This document shows positions 37,268 to 46,533 of a stretch of DNA of 64,000 nucleotides, in pieces; positions within the stretch are counted from its first letter, which is position 1, and each line of letters opens with the position of its first letter. Source of the stretch: Alphaproteobacteria bacterium (lineage in GTDB: Bacteria > Pseudomonadota > Alphaproteobacteria > JANQMY01); assembly GCA_028289425.1 (NCBI GenBank), contig JANQPL010000009.1, positions 1-64,000 on the forward strand, read 5' to 3'. The position numbers and the translations under genes were made by a program. The notes beneath the pieces are model-generated. The model was given only the letters and a program-made list of their open reading frames with translations. It did no database searches and was not told the origin of the DNA.

Positions 37268-38464
37268 CTAACCATTCCGATTTTGTTTTCTGACATAGCG
37301 GTGCGGAACGAAGGGCATGTCCGCAACCACCGCAGCATGCGCTTTGTCCCGCACCACAATTTCCAATTCTTGACCGATCTGCGCGTGCGATCGGTCCACA
37401 TAGCCCATGGCAACGGGACCGCCGACCGTGGGCCCAAACCCCCCGCTGGTGATCACGCCAATCGATTGCCCTTCTTTCGAGCGGATGTCGCATCCTTCGC
37501 GCACCGGCACTCGTCCGGCGGGCCGGATACCAACCCGGATCCGCTCTGCCCCATCTTCCATCTGGGCCGCAATTCTTGCGGCACCTGGAAAGTTCAGTTC
37601 ACGAAGGCGACGCTTGGCCACGGTCCAACCCAACGATGCCTCGACCGGCGTCGTCTCGGCGGACATGTCATGACCATAAAGGCACAGCCCCGCCTCGAGA
37701 CGCAGGGAATCGCGCGCGCCCAATCCAATCGGCGCGACTTCGGGGTGCGCGAGAAGCTTTCTTGCAAAGTCGCTGGCCGCTTCCGCGGGAAGTGAGATTT
37801 CGAACCCATCTTCGCCGGTATAGCCGGACCGCGAAACGATGTAATCGGTCGCAGCGGTCTCGATGCGCCGGGCATTCATGAAGGTAAGATCGCCTATCCC
37901 GTCAATTTCGCGGGCCAGCACGTCGGCCGCCTTCGGTCCCTGAAGGGCAAGCAGTGCGCGCTCATCGGCAATCTCCAGTTCGACGGATGCGCCTAGCTTT
38001 TCCTCCAGATAGGCAAAGTCTTGCGTTTTTGTGGCCGCATTGACCACCAGAAAAAGATAGCCCTGATGTTCCGCGCCGCCCGCGCGGGTTACCATCAGAT
38101 CGTCCAAAATGCCGCCATTGTCGTTGAGCAGCAGCGTCAGCCGCATGGCCCCGGGCTTAAGGCCTTTGATGTTTCCCGGCACGACTTGTTCGAGCGCGGA
38201 TGCGACCGCCTCATGGCTTTCGTCACCCTTGCCGGTATCCGGCGCCACCAGAAAAGCCTGGCCCATATGCGACACGTCAAAGAGACCGGCGGATGTTCTG
38301 GTGTGGACGTGTTCTTTCAAGATACCCGGCTTATATTGAAGCGGCATCTCATAACCGGCGAAAGGCACCATGCGCGCGCCCAGTTCGCGGTGAAGCGCCG
38401 CCAGCGGCGTTTGCTTTAAATCATCAGCAGACGGAGTTTCTGCTTTGATTTCGGCTTGAGACAT
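37268..38464 (-). CDS. gcvT: glycine cleavage system T protein (aminomethyltransferase)
   Basis: Transfers the methylene group from aminomethyl-GcvH to tetrahydrofolate (398 aa). Signs are VPFAGYEMPLQY near 34-45, TRTSAGLFDVSHMGQ, LGARDSLRLEAGLCLYGHD (the catalytic/folate region) and GFGPTVGGPVAMGYV near the C-terminus. It is the first gene of the operon, directly downstream of the glycine riboswitch. No Shine-Dalgarno is visible because a run of seven T lies immediately before the ATG. Confidence 0.96.
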   Translation of the reverse strand: MSQAEIKAETPSADDLKQTPLAALHRELGARMVPFAGYEMPLQYKPGILKEHVHTRTSAGLFDVSHMGQAFLVAPDTGKGDESHEAVASALEQVVPGNIKGLKPGAMRLTLLLNDNGGILDDLMVTRAGGAEHQGYLFLVVNAATKTQDFAYLEEKLGASVELEIADERALLALQGPKAADVLAREIDGIGDLTFMNARRIETAATDYIVSRSGYTGEDGFEISLPAEAASDFARKLLAHPEVAPIGLGARDSLRLEAGLCLYGHDMSAETTPVEASLGWTVAKRRLRELNFPGAARIAAQMEDGAERIRVGIRPAGRVPVREGCDIRSKEGQSIGVITSGGFGPTVGGPVAMGYVDRSHAQIGQELEIVVRDKAHAAVVADMPFVPHRYVRKQNRNG

Positions 38465-38518
38465 AAAAAAAGCCCAACAACATCGGTTAACGGCGCCTTG
38501 GCGTTTGTGCCAAAGCGC
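38465..38518 (-). terminator. expression platform hairpins and T-tract before gcvT
   Basis: On the minus strand a TTGGC-ACAAAC-GCCAA hairpin is followed by a weaker GCC...GGGC stem and TTTTTTT that ends at the gcvT ATG. This looks like an intrinsic terminator switched by the upstream aptamers, though the T-run being at the start codon could also tie it to translation. Confidence 0.5.
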
Positions 38519-38712
38519 GCCCCTCTGTCATCGGACCTGAGAGATTTACCCCCCGCACTTTGCGTGGGAAGGCATTACCCCTTCGGTGGAACGAGCGTCG
38601 TGTGACGCCCCTTCGCTTTCCAGATTATCATCCCTTTGCGGTCCAAAAGCCTGAGAGTTTCCGGGGCGGTTGCTCCTTCGGCGCCGACCCTATAGGCCGG
38701 TCTCTCCCGCAA
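38519..38712 (-). ncRNA. tandem glycine riboswitch
   Basis: Two glycine aptamers in series on the minus strand. Aptamer 1 (about 38710-38646) starts GCGGGAGAGACC, contains CGCCGAAGGAGCAACCGCC and ends AACTCTCAGGC. Aptamer 2 (about 38625-38519) contains CACCGAAGGGGTAATGCC, then AATCTCTCAGGTCCGATG and GACAGAGGGG. These are the hallmark conserved stretches of the family. It should turn on the gcv operon when glycine is high. Confidence 0.95.
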
Positions 38713-38768
38713 AGATCATCTGAATGGCCAACACAGGTCGTTTCGCAACGGCTCGCGCTGTCGAATTC

Positions 38769-38796
38769 ACAATAGCCCGTAAGTGAAGCGAGTCAA
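38769..38796 (-). promoter_or_regulatory. sigma70-type promoter for the gcv operon
   Basis: On the minus strand TTGACT (38796-38791), 16 bp, TATTGT (38774-38769). Transcription would start near 38762, about 50 nt before the first aptamer. Confidence 0.55.
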
Positions 38797-38803
38797 CGGG
38801 CCC

Positions 38804-38824
38804 ATTGGCCGCTGGCGGCCCAAT
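38804..38824 (-). terminator. GC-rich hairpin after the lipoprotein gene
   Basis: ATTGGCCGC-TG-GCGGCCCAAT pairs with one bulged base, 20 bp downstream of the lipoprotein stop codon and just before the gcv promoter. It has no T-run, so it is a candidate terminator only. Confidence 0.35.
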
Positions 38825-38844
38825 TATCGAAAAGCCCAGAAACC

Positions 38845-39366
38845 TTAGTTTCCGCTGCGCCGATTATAGTTAAGCTGATTTGGCGTTAACTGAAATCCGA
38901 CCACAACCACATACTCTTCCCGCACGAATCTCCCCACGCCGGGCATTGGGAAGGTGTCCACTTCAACCTTGGAACGCACGGCTCGGTCTTCATCGTCGAA
39001 CTGGACGGTGAACCGTGCGGGCTCCTTCGTAAGGACTTGCTGGTCCGCATCGGTGACCGCGACGAAATAAGGCAGGACCAGTGGCTGTGTCGGCGTGGTG
39101 GGGCCAAGCGCCGCCGCCAGCCCTATCTCCAACGTAACGTAGATCTGCCCATCGTCATTGACCTCACATGAAGAGGACAATCCTTCGATCTTTCCCGTGC
39201 CGACAACATCTGTGATGTCCTGACCGCCCGTTTGATTGAAAACGGTGATTCGTTCCGCATCAGGTAGCAAGCCGATGCGGGGGCACTCGCTGTCTTCCAG
39301 TGAACCGGAACAGCCCGCCAAAAGAATGAAAAGTGCGGTGGCGGAGAGACGTTTTGAAATGTTCAT
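38845..39366 (-). CDS. hypothetical lipoprotein
   Basis: 173-residue protein with a clean lipoprotein signal (MNISKRLSATALFILLAGC, Cys19). The rest is beta-rich and has no motif I recognise; conserved-looking parts are ECPRIGLLPDAERITVF and the C-terminal YVVVVGFQLTPNQLNYNR. It is probably on the periplasmic face of a membrane. It lies 16 bp after the CDGSH gene, so the two may share a transcript. The ATG at 39366 is set by the signal peptide. Confidence 0.75.
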   Translation of the reverse strand: MNISKRLSATALFILLAGCSGSLEDSECPRIGLLPDAERITVFNQTGGQDITDVVGTGKIEGLSSSCEVNDDGQIYVTLEIGLAAALGPTTPTQPLVLPYFVAVTDADQQVLTKEPARFTVQFDDEDRAVRSKVEVDTFPMPGVGRFVREEYVVVVGFQLTPNQLNYNRRSGN

Positions 39367-39382
39367 CTTGCCGACTGCGCGC

Positions 39383-39622
39383 TCAAAGCTTGGCGTGGGT
39401 GCCGTCGCACAAAGGGCTGTTGTCGGTGCGCTTACAACCACAGAAGAACGCCTTCCCATCCTTTTCCGCCTTGAATTCCATGGGCACAAAATCCGACCCC
39501 TTGTGGCTACCGTCGCAGAATGGCTGGTTTTTGGATTGGCCGCAGGCGCACCACCAATAGGACTTCCCCGCCTCCACTTCGATGGCGATGGGCTCTTTCT
39601 GCGCGATCACCGGGTCGGACAT
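39383..39622 (-). CDS. CDGSH iron-sulfur protein with two CDGSH motifs
   Basis: 79-residue protein with two C-x-C-x8-C-x3-H motifs: Cys25, Cys27, Cys36, His40 (FCDGSH) and Cys61, Cys63, Cys72, His76 (LCDGTH). Each should bind a 2Fe-2S cluster through three Cys and one His, as in MitoNEET-like proteins. The role in bacteria is uncertain (redox or cluster transfer). The ATG at 39622 has GGAGAG upstream; the open frame runs 46 codons further without support. Confidence 0.9.
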   Translation of the reverse strand: MSDPVIAQKEPIAIEVEAGKSYWWCACGQSKNQPFCDGSHKGSDFVPMEFKAEKDGKAFFCGCKRTDNSPLCDGTHAKL

Positions 39623-39659
39623 CCGAACTCTCCTTGCCTTAATTTTGCTGCATACCACC

Positions 39660-39745
39660 GATTCTATCCGGGGCAGAATCGCGGCCGTAGATGGATCGCG
39701 GGACTTTATCCAAGCGGGTCCCGCCCAGCAAGGTCCCAGCAAGGT
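39660..39745. repeat. small repeats and GANTC pair between CDGSH gene and ispH
   Basis: Seen in this divergent gap: CGATTC (39659-39664) and GAATCG (39676-39681), an inverted pair of GANTC sites; GCGGGAC (39698-39704) with GTCCCGC (39718-39724); and an 11-nt tandem duplication CCCAGCAAGGT at 39724-39745. No function is proven. Confidence 0.4.
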
Positions 39746-39855
39746 CAATGAGAAATCCACGGGCGGTTATCCGGTTGGAAACCCCTTGATTACTTCCTTG
39801 CGACATAATGCCCAGAGGGCTTGATTGGAAGGTTGTTGGAGCCCAGAAACATATC

Positions 39856-40809
39856 ATGGCATCAGATCGTCCCTCACTACGATTGCTCCTGGCCGCGCCG
39901 CGCGGTTTCTGTGCCGGCGTGGAGCGCGCCATACAAATCGTGGAACTCGCCATCGCCAAATATGGTGCCCCGGTCTATGTGCGCCACGAGATCGTCCACA
40001 ACCGGTTTGTGGTCGAACAATTGGAGGAGAAAGGTGCCATTTTCGTCGAGGAAGTCGACGAAGTTCCGCAAGGCCGTCCGGTAATCTTCTCCGCCCATGG
40101 CGTTCCCAAATCCGTTCCTGAAGATGCCCGGGCGCGCGATTTGTTTTATCTCGACGCAACCTGTCCGTTGGTGTCGAAAGTTCATGTGGAGGCGGAGCGC
40201 CACCACCGGGAAGGCTTCGAGATCGTGATGATCGGACACGAAGGCCATCCGGAAGTTATCGGCACGCTTGGTCAACTTCCCGCGGGTTCGATCTCGCTGA
40301 TCGAAACCACGGACGACGTGGCCGCCTTTGCCCCCCAAGACCCCAACCGGCTCGCCTACATTACGCAGACCACATTGTCGGTGGACGATACGGCGGAAAT
40401 CGTCGACGCATTGATTCGCCGGTTCCCCAATATAAAAGGTCCGCATAAGGAAGATATCTGCTATGCCACGACCAACCGTCAGGAAGCGGTCAAGGCGATC
40501 GCAAGGCAATGCGATGCGATGCTGGTGATCGGGGCGCCGAATTCGTCCAACTCTCAGCGGCTCGTCGAAGTGGCCATGCGCCAAGGCTGCCCGGCCGCCT
40601 ATCTGGTGCCGCGGGCGGATCATATCGACTGGGCTTGGTTGGACGGTGTTGCCAGTTTGGGCATAACGGCCGGCGCGTCTGCTCCGGAAATTCTGGTGGA
40701 CGAAGTATTGCGCGCAGTGAAAGAGCGTTACACGGTGAGCGTTGAAGAAGTCACCATTCGACAAGAAGATGTGCAGTTCAAGCTGCCCCGCATTCTGACA
40801 GCCGCCTAG
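39856..40809 (+). CDS. ispH: 4-hydroxy-3-methylbut-2-enyl diphosphate reductase
   Basis: Last enzyme of the MEP pathway (317 aa, E. coli 316), making IPP and DMAPP. The three cluster cysteines are Cys19 ([11 protein letters not shown]), Cys103 (DATCPLV) and Cys202 ([10 protein letters not shown]). The HGVPKSV and NSSNSQRL substrate motifs are present. The ATG at 39856 gives the normal length. It is followed after 7 bp by thrB. Confidence 0.97.
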   Translation: MASDRPSLRLLLAAPRGFCAGVERAIQIVELAIAKYGAPVYVRHEIVHNRFVVEQLEEKGAIFVEEVDEVPQGRPVIFSAHGVPKSVPEDARARDLFYLDATCPLVSKVHVEAERHHREGFEIVMIGHEGHPEVIGTLGQLPAGSISLIETTDDVAAFAPQDPNRLAYITQTTLSVDDTAEIVDALIRRFPNIKGPHKEDICYATTNRQEAVKAIARQCDAMLVIGAPNSSNSQRLVEVAMRQGCPAAYLVPRADHIDWAWLDGVASLGITAGASAPEILVDEVLRAVKERYTVSVEEVTIRQEDVQFKLPRILTAA

Positions 40810-40816
40810 TCCGCGC

Positions 40817-41779
40817 ATGGCGGTCTACACAGAAGTTACGGACGAAGACCTAGACGCATTCATTGCGACCTATGACATTGGACATGTGGTCTCCTGCAAG
40901 GGGATTGCCGAAGGCGTCGAAAACACCAACTATCTTCTGCAGACAAGCGAAGGTCGGTTCATACTCACGCTTTACGAAAAGCGCGTGTCCGAGAAGGATC
41001 TGCCCTTTTTTCTGGGCTTGTTGGATCACTTGGCCACCAAAGATTTTCCAAGCCCGACTCCCATTCACGACAAGAACAAAGATGCGCTTCGCAAGCTTAA
41101 CCAAAGGCCTGCCGCAATCGTCTCTTTCCTGGACGGCATTTCAGTCCACCGGCCCACGCCAAAGCATTGCCAGTTACTCGGGGAAATGATCGCCCAATTG
41201 CATCTGGACACAGTCGACTTCCCCCTCCACCGCGCAAATGCGTTGAATACGGACGGATGGGAGAAATTGTTCGGCGATTGCCGCAAACATGCGGATGATT
41301 TTCAAACGGGCCTTGAGGAAGAAATCGCCGCCGACTTGGATGACATCGTTTCCCATTGGCCAACGCAACTGCCCAAAGGGGTCATTCACGCAGATCTTTT
41401 TCCCGACAATGTGTTCTTCTTGGACAATCAGGTTTCCGGCTTCATCGACTTTTACTTCGCCTGCGACGACCTTCTCGCCTACGATTTGGCCATTTGCCTC
41501 AATGCCTGGTGCTTTGAACCGGACGGACAATTCAACATCACAAAGGCCCGCGCGCTGACCAATAGCTATCAGAAACGGCGTAAACTCGGCGCTAATGAAA
41601 TCAATGCCTTGCCCATTCTTTGCCGCGGCGCGGCCATGCGTTTCTTCCTGACGCGGTTGGCGGACTGGTTCTCACCTGTGGACGGCGCCCTGGTAAAACC
41701 AAAAGATCCGAATGAATATCTCCGCAAACTGAGGTTTCATCGCGACTTAAGAGGTCCGGACTCCTATGGCGTCGACTAA
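40817..41779 (+). CDS. thrB: homoserine kinase (ThrB, APH-fold type)
   Basis: Phosphorylates homoserine in threonine synthesis (320 aa); this is the choline-kinase-like form used by alphaproteobacteria, not the GHMP form. Signs are [15 protein letters not shown] near 33-47, catalytic [13 protein letters not shown], and the metal-binding [19 protein letters not shown]. It overlaps rnhA by 14 bp. ThrC is at about 52 kb. Confidence 0.95.
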   Translation: MAVYTEVTDEDLDAFIATYDIGHVVSCKGIAEGVENTNYLLQTSEGRFILTLYEKRVSEKDLPFFLGLLDHLATKDFPSPTPIHDKNKDALRKLNQRPAAIVSFLDGISVHRPTPKHCQLLGEMIAQLHLDTVDFPLHRANALNTDGWEKLFGDCRKHADDFQTGLEEEIAADLDDIVSHWPTQLPKGVIHADLFPDNVFFLDNQVSGFIDFYFACDDLLAYDLAICLNAWCFEPDGQFNITKARALTNSYQKRRKLGANEINALPILCRGAAMRFFLTRLADWFSPVDGALVKPKDPNEYLRKLRFHRDLRGPDSYGVD

Positions 41780-42224
41780 AGGGGGGCGTGTCACGATTTA
41801 CACGGATGGCGCTTGCTCGGGAAACCCAGGTCCGGGCGGTTGGGGCGCGCTGCTTATTTTCGGCGGCAAACGAAAAGAGATCAGCGGCGGTGCTGCGGAG
41901 ACCACAAACAATCGGATGGAGCTGACGGCCGCCATTGAGGCCCTCAACGCCCTCACCCGCCCCTGCCAGGTGGATCTCTTCACCGATTCTTCCTACGTTA
42001 AGGACGGCATCACAAAATGGATCGAGCGTTGGAAGAAAAATGGGTGGCGCACAGCGAATAAGAAGCCCGTCAAAAACGAAGAGTTGTGGCAGGCCCTCGA
42101 TGGCGCCCTTGGGCGCCATGAGGTTACCTGGCATTGGGTCAAGGGACACGCGGGCGATCCGGGAAACGAAAAAGCAGATGAACTCGCCAGACATGGCATG
42201 GCGTCGTTTCAAGGAAATGGCTGA
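41766..42224 (+). CDS. rnhA: ribonuclease HI
   Basis: Degrades RNA in RNA-DNA hybrids (152 aa). Active-site acids are Asp14 ([17 protein letters not shown]), Glu52 ([13 protein letters not shown]) and Asp74 ([11 protein letters not shown]), with a final Asp in GNEKADELA. The basic handle [16 protein letters not shown] is present. Its start lies inside the thrB end, so it is translationally coupled. Confidence 0.97.
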   Translation: MASTKGGRVTIYTDGACSGNPGPGGWGALLIFGGKRKEISGGAAETTNNRMELTAAIEALNALTRPCQVDLFTDSSYVKDGITKWIERWKKNGWRTANKKPVKNEELWQALDGALGRHEVTWHWVKGHAGDPGNEKADELARHGMASFQGNG

Positions 42225-42246
42225 CATGCCACGCGTCGGATGAACC

Positions 42247-44136
42247 ATGTGCGGCATTGCTGGCATCCTTCATCCTGACACGGAGCGATACGCACCAACG
42301 GTTCGACGCATGATTGACGCGTTGGCACACCGCGGGCCCGACGACCAAGGCATCTGGACCGGCGAGCACATCGTTTTGGGGCACCGCCGGCTTTCCATTA
42401 TCGATCTTAGCGAAACCGGCCACCAGCCCATGACGACCCCATCGGGCCGAAGTTGGGTGATCCAAAACGGTGAAATCTACAATTACAAAGAGCTGCGCGG
42501 CGAGTTGCGGGCAAAAGGCCACCAGTTTGCCGGCGAATCCGACACGGAAGTCATTCCCCATCTTTATGAAAGCGATCCCGACGGATTTGTCGATGCGCTT
42601 CGAGGTATGTTCGCGTTTGCCCTGTGGGATACAGAGCAAAAACGCCTCATTCTCGGTCGTGACCGGGCCGGGAAAAAGCCGTTGTTTTACGCGCCCATCC
42701 AAGGCGGTTTTGCCTTTGCCTCCGAGATTAAGGCGCTGCACCAGGTTCCGGAAATCGACGCGAGCCTGCGCGATCAAGGCCTGCACGACTATTTGTCCTT
42801 CGGCGTGGTGCCGGGCCCTGAAACCATTTTTGCCGGAATTAGGCGCGTGCCGCCTGCGCATACAATTCAACTGACCACCGACCCCACAGAACACTCGCGC
42901 AGATATTGGCAACTCTCCTTCGACAAAAAAACGCCGTGTTCGGAGGCGGAAGCCGTCGAAGAAATCGACCGTTTGCTCCAAGAGTCGGTGAGGCTTCGGC
43001 TGCGCAGCGACGTGCCCGTTGGATGCTTTCTGTCGGGCGGGATTGATAGCGGGCTGGTCACCGCAATCGCGGCTCAGTCGCTTGACACACCGATTAAGAC
43101 GTTTTGTGTCGGTTTCGATGACGACGCCTATGACGAGCGGCCGCTGGCCCAGCTGGTTGCGGAACGCTACGCGACAGATCACGAAGACACTTTGCTCCAC
43201 TCCATGGGTGAAGACCGGATTGATTCCATAATCGGCCACTACGACGAACCCTTTGCCGATCAATCCGCCCTGCCCTCTTATTTGGTTTCCGAGATTGCAG
43301 GACGGCAGATCAAGGTCGTTCTTAACGGCGATGGCAGTGATGAAATCTTTGCGGGTTATCGCCACTATGTGGCCTTCAGTTTTCAGCGCCGGCTGGACGC
43401 CATGGGCGGGTTGCCTAAGTTGGCAAGCCGACAGGCATTGCCCCTGTTGCCCCTTCCGAGAGGGAACCGCAGCCCCTACCAATTTTCTCACAGGTTTCTG
43501 CGTGTCCTGGCGGCGACGGAAACCGAACGCTACTTGGTGCTGACCAAGGACCTTCTTTCGGAAAATGAAAAGGCGTCCCTCTATGCCGCGTCAGGCCGGT
43601 CCGATTTGCATTCTTCTTTAAGGCTGTTGGATCAATTGCATCAAACCTATGGAAGGCTGGATGCGGTGGACCAGATGAGTGGCTATAATTTTGAGCGACT
43701 GCTGTCCGACACCCTATTGATAAAGATGGATATCGCCAGCATGGCCCATGGGCTGGAGGCGCGTTCGCCGTTCCTGGACCACAAGCTCATCGAATTTGCG
43801 GCCCGTTTACCCTCGAAAATGAAACTGCCGGGCCGGCAAACAAAACCGTTGCTTCGTCAGCTTGCGGAGAAATATTTGCCGTCAGAGGTGGTTCATGCCC
43901 CCAAGAAAGGGTTCGAGGTGCCGCTGCAAAACTGGATGACCGGCAGCTTGAATGCCATGCTTAAGGAACGCCTCACCGACAAGGCATCGCTTGCGCAGCA
44001 GCGGTTCGACCCTCAGGCAATTGACCGCTTTCTGACCACACAGGGGTGGGATCTAAAGCGATGGTCCTCGGTGGCCTGGGCGCTTTTCTGTTTGGAAGTC
44101 TGGTGGTCGCACTACAATAGAGCGACCATCCATTGA
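42247..44136 (+). CDS. asnB: asparagine synthase (glutamine-hydrolysing)
   Basis: 629 residues. The N-terminal class II glutaminase domain has catalytic Cys2 (MCGIAGI), then NGEIYNYKEL and the C-terminal synthetase domain with the PP-loop LSGGIDSGLVTAIAA (near 260). LNGDGSDEIFAGY follows. At this length it is closer to the polysaccharide-associated and general asnB relatives than to the 554-aa E. coli enzyme, so the amidated product might not be aspartate. It lies 22 bp after rnhA. Confidence 0.92.
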   Translation: MCGIAGILHPDTERYAPTVRRMIDALAHRGPDDQGIWTGEHIVLGHRRLSIIDLSETGHQPMTTPSGRSWVIQNGEIYNYKELRGELRAKGHQFAGESDTEVIPHLYESDPDGFVDALRGMFAFALWDTEQKRLILGRDRAGKKPLFYAPIQGGFAFASEIKALHQVPEIDASLRDQGLHDYLSFGVVPGPETIFAGIRRVPPAHTIQLTTDPTEHSRRYWQLSFDKKTPCSEAEAVEEIDRLLQESVRLRLRSDVPVGCFLSGGIDSGLVTAIAAQSLDTPIKTFCVGFDDDAYDERPLAQLVAERYATDHEDTLLHSMGEDRIDSIIGHYDEPFADQSALPSYLVSEIAGRQIKVVLNGDGSDEIFAGYRHYVAFSFQRRLDAMGGLPKLASRQALPLLPLPRGNRSPYQFSHRFLRVLAATETERYLVLTKDLLSENEKASLYAASGRSDLHSSLRLLDQLHQTYGRLDAVDQMSGYNFERLLSDTLLIKMDIASMAHGLEARSPFLDHKLIEFAARLPSKMKLPGRQTKPLLRQLAEKYLPSEVVHAPKKGFEVPLQNWMTGSLNAMLKERLTDKASLAQQRFDPQAIDRFLTTQGWDLKRWSSVAWALFCLEVWWSHYNRATIH

Positions 44137-44157
44137 CCTGGCTTGGCGGTGCGCCGC

Positions 44158-44643
44158 TTAAATCTGCTCTAGGATGCGCTCTGCACCACTGTCGACCGCC
44201 TCTCCCGGATTACCCTCAAGATTGAGCTTCTTGAGAACGCCGTCCTCCACGATCATCGAATAGCGTGTCGAGCGCGTGCCCATGCCGAAGCCGCTGCCGT
44301 CCATTTCCAGGCCAAGCTTGCCGGTCAGCTCACCGTTGCCGTCCGCCAGCATGAGCACCTTGTCGCCCACGTTCTGGTTTTCACCCCAAGCACCCATCAC
44401 AAACGCATCGTTGACCGACAAGCAGGCAATCGCGTCAACACCTTTTGCCTTTATGTCGTCGGCAAGCCGGACGAAGCCGGGCAGATGCTGATTGGAGCAG
44501 GTCGGTGTGAACGCGCCTGGGAGCGCAAACACGACAACCTTTTTGCCGCCGAACAATTCGGACGTCTTAAGGGGCGCCGGGCCCTTTTCCGTCATGTGCA
44601 TGAGCGTGGCTTCGGGGATTTTGTCGCCTTCACTGATCGTCAT
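44158..44643 (-). CDS. peroxiredoxin (Prx5-like)
   Basis: Thiol peroxidase of 161 residues. The peroxidatic cysteine is Cys49 in LPGAFTPTCSNQHLPGF, the classic Prx5 motif, with another Cys at 74 in IACLSVND. It reduces H2O2 and organic peroxides, usually with glutaredoxin or glutathione. The ATG at 44643 gives the family's normal length; another ATG at 44652 has GAGAGG three bases upstream. It is convergent with asnB. Confidence 0.92.
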   Translation of the reverse strand: MTISEGDKIPEATLMHMTEKGPAPLKTSELFGGKKVVVFALPGAFTPTCSNQHLPGFVRLADDIKAKGVDAIACLSVNDAFVMGAWGENQNVGDKVLMLADGNGELTGKLGLEMDGSGFGMGTRSTRYSMIVEDGVLKKLNLEGNPGEAVDSGAERILEQI

Positions 44644-44753
44644 TCTCGTCATTCGCCTCTCTGTTTGCCAGCTTGCTGGCATTGGTTAATTCGCGCGCAT
44701 TAAAGCCCGGGCGTGACCAAAAAATAAAGTGGGGATCGGCAAATATTTGCGCT

Positions 44754-45704
44754 TTATTGTGCGACGGCCGTTTGCGGTGACATGCTCTGGGGCAGACCCT
44801 GGGGCGGCGCGCCGACAAGTGTCGTGGTCTCAAAGATGCCTTCGTCGGTCACAAGGACCACCGACAAATCCTTACCTCCCAGCGTTGCCCTTGAATCGGG
44901 CAGATAAACCGGAAAGGAATAATGGACTTCCGCGTTGCTGCTGGCGCGGTAGGCGTTGGGTGTGCCAAAGCGGATCGCCATGGGCCCGGAGACGTACATT
45001 TCTGGCACATCGGTGCGTTTGCCCTTGGTGCGGCCTGTGATCACTACGTCAAGGCGGTGCCCTTGTCCGTCGGGCAGGACGGTTGCGGATTGCACCTCGA
45101 AATTCTCGCCCAGGATGCCGCGCTCTTCTGACTTCGTGGGAACTCTCCCCCTGGCCTGCCTGATTGTGGGCAAATCTGCCGTCGCAGACGCCGATGCCCC
45201 TTCCGGCGTTGGGGGAATGGCAAGGACAAACTCTTCTTCGAGCAGGACGCAAATATCTTCACACACAGCGATCTGCCAATCGACGGACATGTGGGCCGCA
45301 ACGGCCGCGTCCTTGACGCTTACGTCAATAGGAACAAATACGTGACCTGAATATCCTACTGCGTCGGAATAGGTCAGCGTGTGTCGCTGAGGCGCTGGCC
45401 ACATCACCTCGAATTGGTCCACATTCTCCAATTCCTGCGCGGTGATTTTCGGGGGGAAGCCCGATATGCCCGGCATGACCCAATAGGTCACCCATCCTTC
45501 TTTCAACTTGATTTCGAGGGCAAGGTCGATGTCGCCGTCGCGAGGGAGCGTCGTGTAGGAAGACACAAGTCTCATATCGACATAATCGTTGCCGACCCAT
45601 TCCGACCTTAACGTTTCGCCGGATTCGCTGACCACCGACGTGGAAGCGAGCGCTGCCAAGGCCAAAACCAAGAATGCGACCATGCCTGTTCTATTGGTAA
45701 ACAT
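44754..45704 (-). CDS. DsbD N-terminal-domain-like periplasmic protein
   Basis: 316 residues. A signal peptide (VAFLVLALAALASTSVV) is followed by an immunoglobulin-like DsbD-alpha/DsbC-type domain with the HTLTYSDAVGYSGHVFVPI segment and a CEDICVLLEEE Cys pair. The transmembrane and C-terminal thioredoxin domains of real DsbD are absent. It may interact with periplasmic redox partners; no electron source is visible. It sits divergent to yqgE, an arrangement seen in other alphaproteobacteria, and 110 bp from the peroxiredoxin gene. Confidence 0.8.
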   Translation of the reverse strand: MFTNRTGMVAFLVLALAALASTSVVSESGETLRSEWVGNDYVDMRLVSSYTTLPRDGDIDLALEIKLKEGWVTYWVMPGISGFPPKITAQELENVDQFEVMWPAPQRHTLTYSDAVGYSGHVFVPIDVSVKDAAVAAHMSVDWQIAVCEDICVLLEEEFVLAIPPTPEGASASATADLPTIRQARGRVPTKSEERGILGENFEVQSATVLPDGQGHRLDVVITGRTKGKRTDVPEMYVSGPMAIRFGTPNAYRASSNAEVHYSFPVYLPDSRATLGGKDLSVVLVTDEGIFETTTLVGAPPQGLPQSMSPQTAVAQ

Positions 45705-45928
45705 TGTCCCTAAACAATACTGAAAATGCGGCCTAATTCTTGCTAAAATCTTTCCGCACGATACCTAAGCTGCCTGAACGCCACATCAGGTAGATGGGGT
45801 TATGCCATAGGGATTATTGGTTTGGGGTAATGACACTTGGCTCAAATTGACGTGAGCAGGTCGGAAGGGGCGCCAAAACGCCAATAATCAGCACCATTTT
45901 TAGTGATAAGCGTACAAGAAAGAACAAT

Positions 45929-46516
45929 ATGTCGGCGGACTCAGAAAACAAAAATCAGGATTGTCTTGAGGGGCAGTTTCTTATCGCAATGCCGGGAATG
46001 GCAGATTCGCGATTCGAGCGAAGCGTCGTTTATTTGTGTGCCCACACGGCACAGGGCGGAGCGATGGGATTAGTGGTTAACAAGACCGCTGAAAATATTA
46101 CGTTTGGTGAGCTGCTCGAGCAGCTCGACATCGCGACCAGCAACCCCGCTCAGTCCATCGACGTGCATTTCGGCGGTCCGGTCGATACAGGCCGGGGTTT
46201 CGTTCTTCACAGTACGGATTATTCGAAAGAAGATTCGACCATCCAAATTGGCGACGGCGTGGGTCTGACCGCCACCACCGACATTTTGAAGGCAATCGTT
46301 GGTGGCGACGGTCCGAAACAGTCCCTGGTTGCCTTGGGCTATGCGGGGTGGGCGCCCGGTCAACTTGAGTCCGAGATCCGTGCGAATGGTTGGCTTCATT
46401 GCCCGGCAGACACCAATTTGCTTTTCGATGCAGCGATTGAAAACCGCTGGGAATCCGCAATGGCAAAATTGGGGATCGACCTGTCACTGCTTTCAGGCAC
46501 GGCGGGTAACGCCTAA
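45929..46516 (+). CDS. YqgE/AlgH family protein
   Basis: 195-residue member of the UPF0301/AlgH family. Typical stretches are LEGQFLIAMPGMADSRFERSV (about 12-32), YLCAHTAQGGAMGLVVNK, HFGGPVDTGRGFVLHS and LVALGYAGWAPGQLESEI. The role is unsettled; the Pseudomonas homologue was linked to alginate regulation. It has its own 224-bp upstream gap. Confidence 0.93.
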   Translation: MSADSENKNQDCLEGQFLIAMPGMADSRFERSVVYLCAHTAQGGAMGLVVNKTAENITFGELLEQLDIATSNPAQSIDVHFGGPVDTGRGFVLHSTDYSKEDSTIQIGDGVGLTATTDILKAIVGGDGPKQSLVALGYAGWAPGQLESEIRANGWLHCPADTNLLFDAAIENRWESAMAKLGIDLSLLSGTAGNA

Positions 46517-46533
46517 GCGCCCTGGCTATTGCG

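Noticed and set aside
42139-43491. 450-codon open frame antisense to asnB
   Set aside because: Complete overlap with a recognised enzyme gene, no ribosome-binding site, no recognisable domain.
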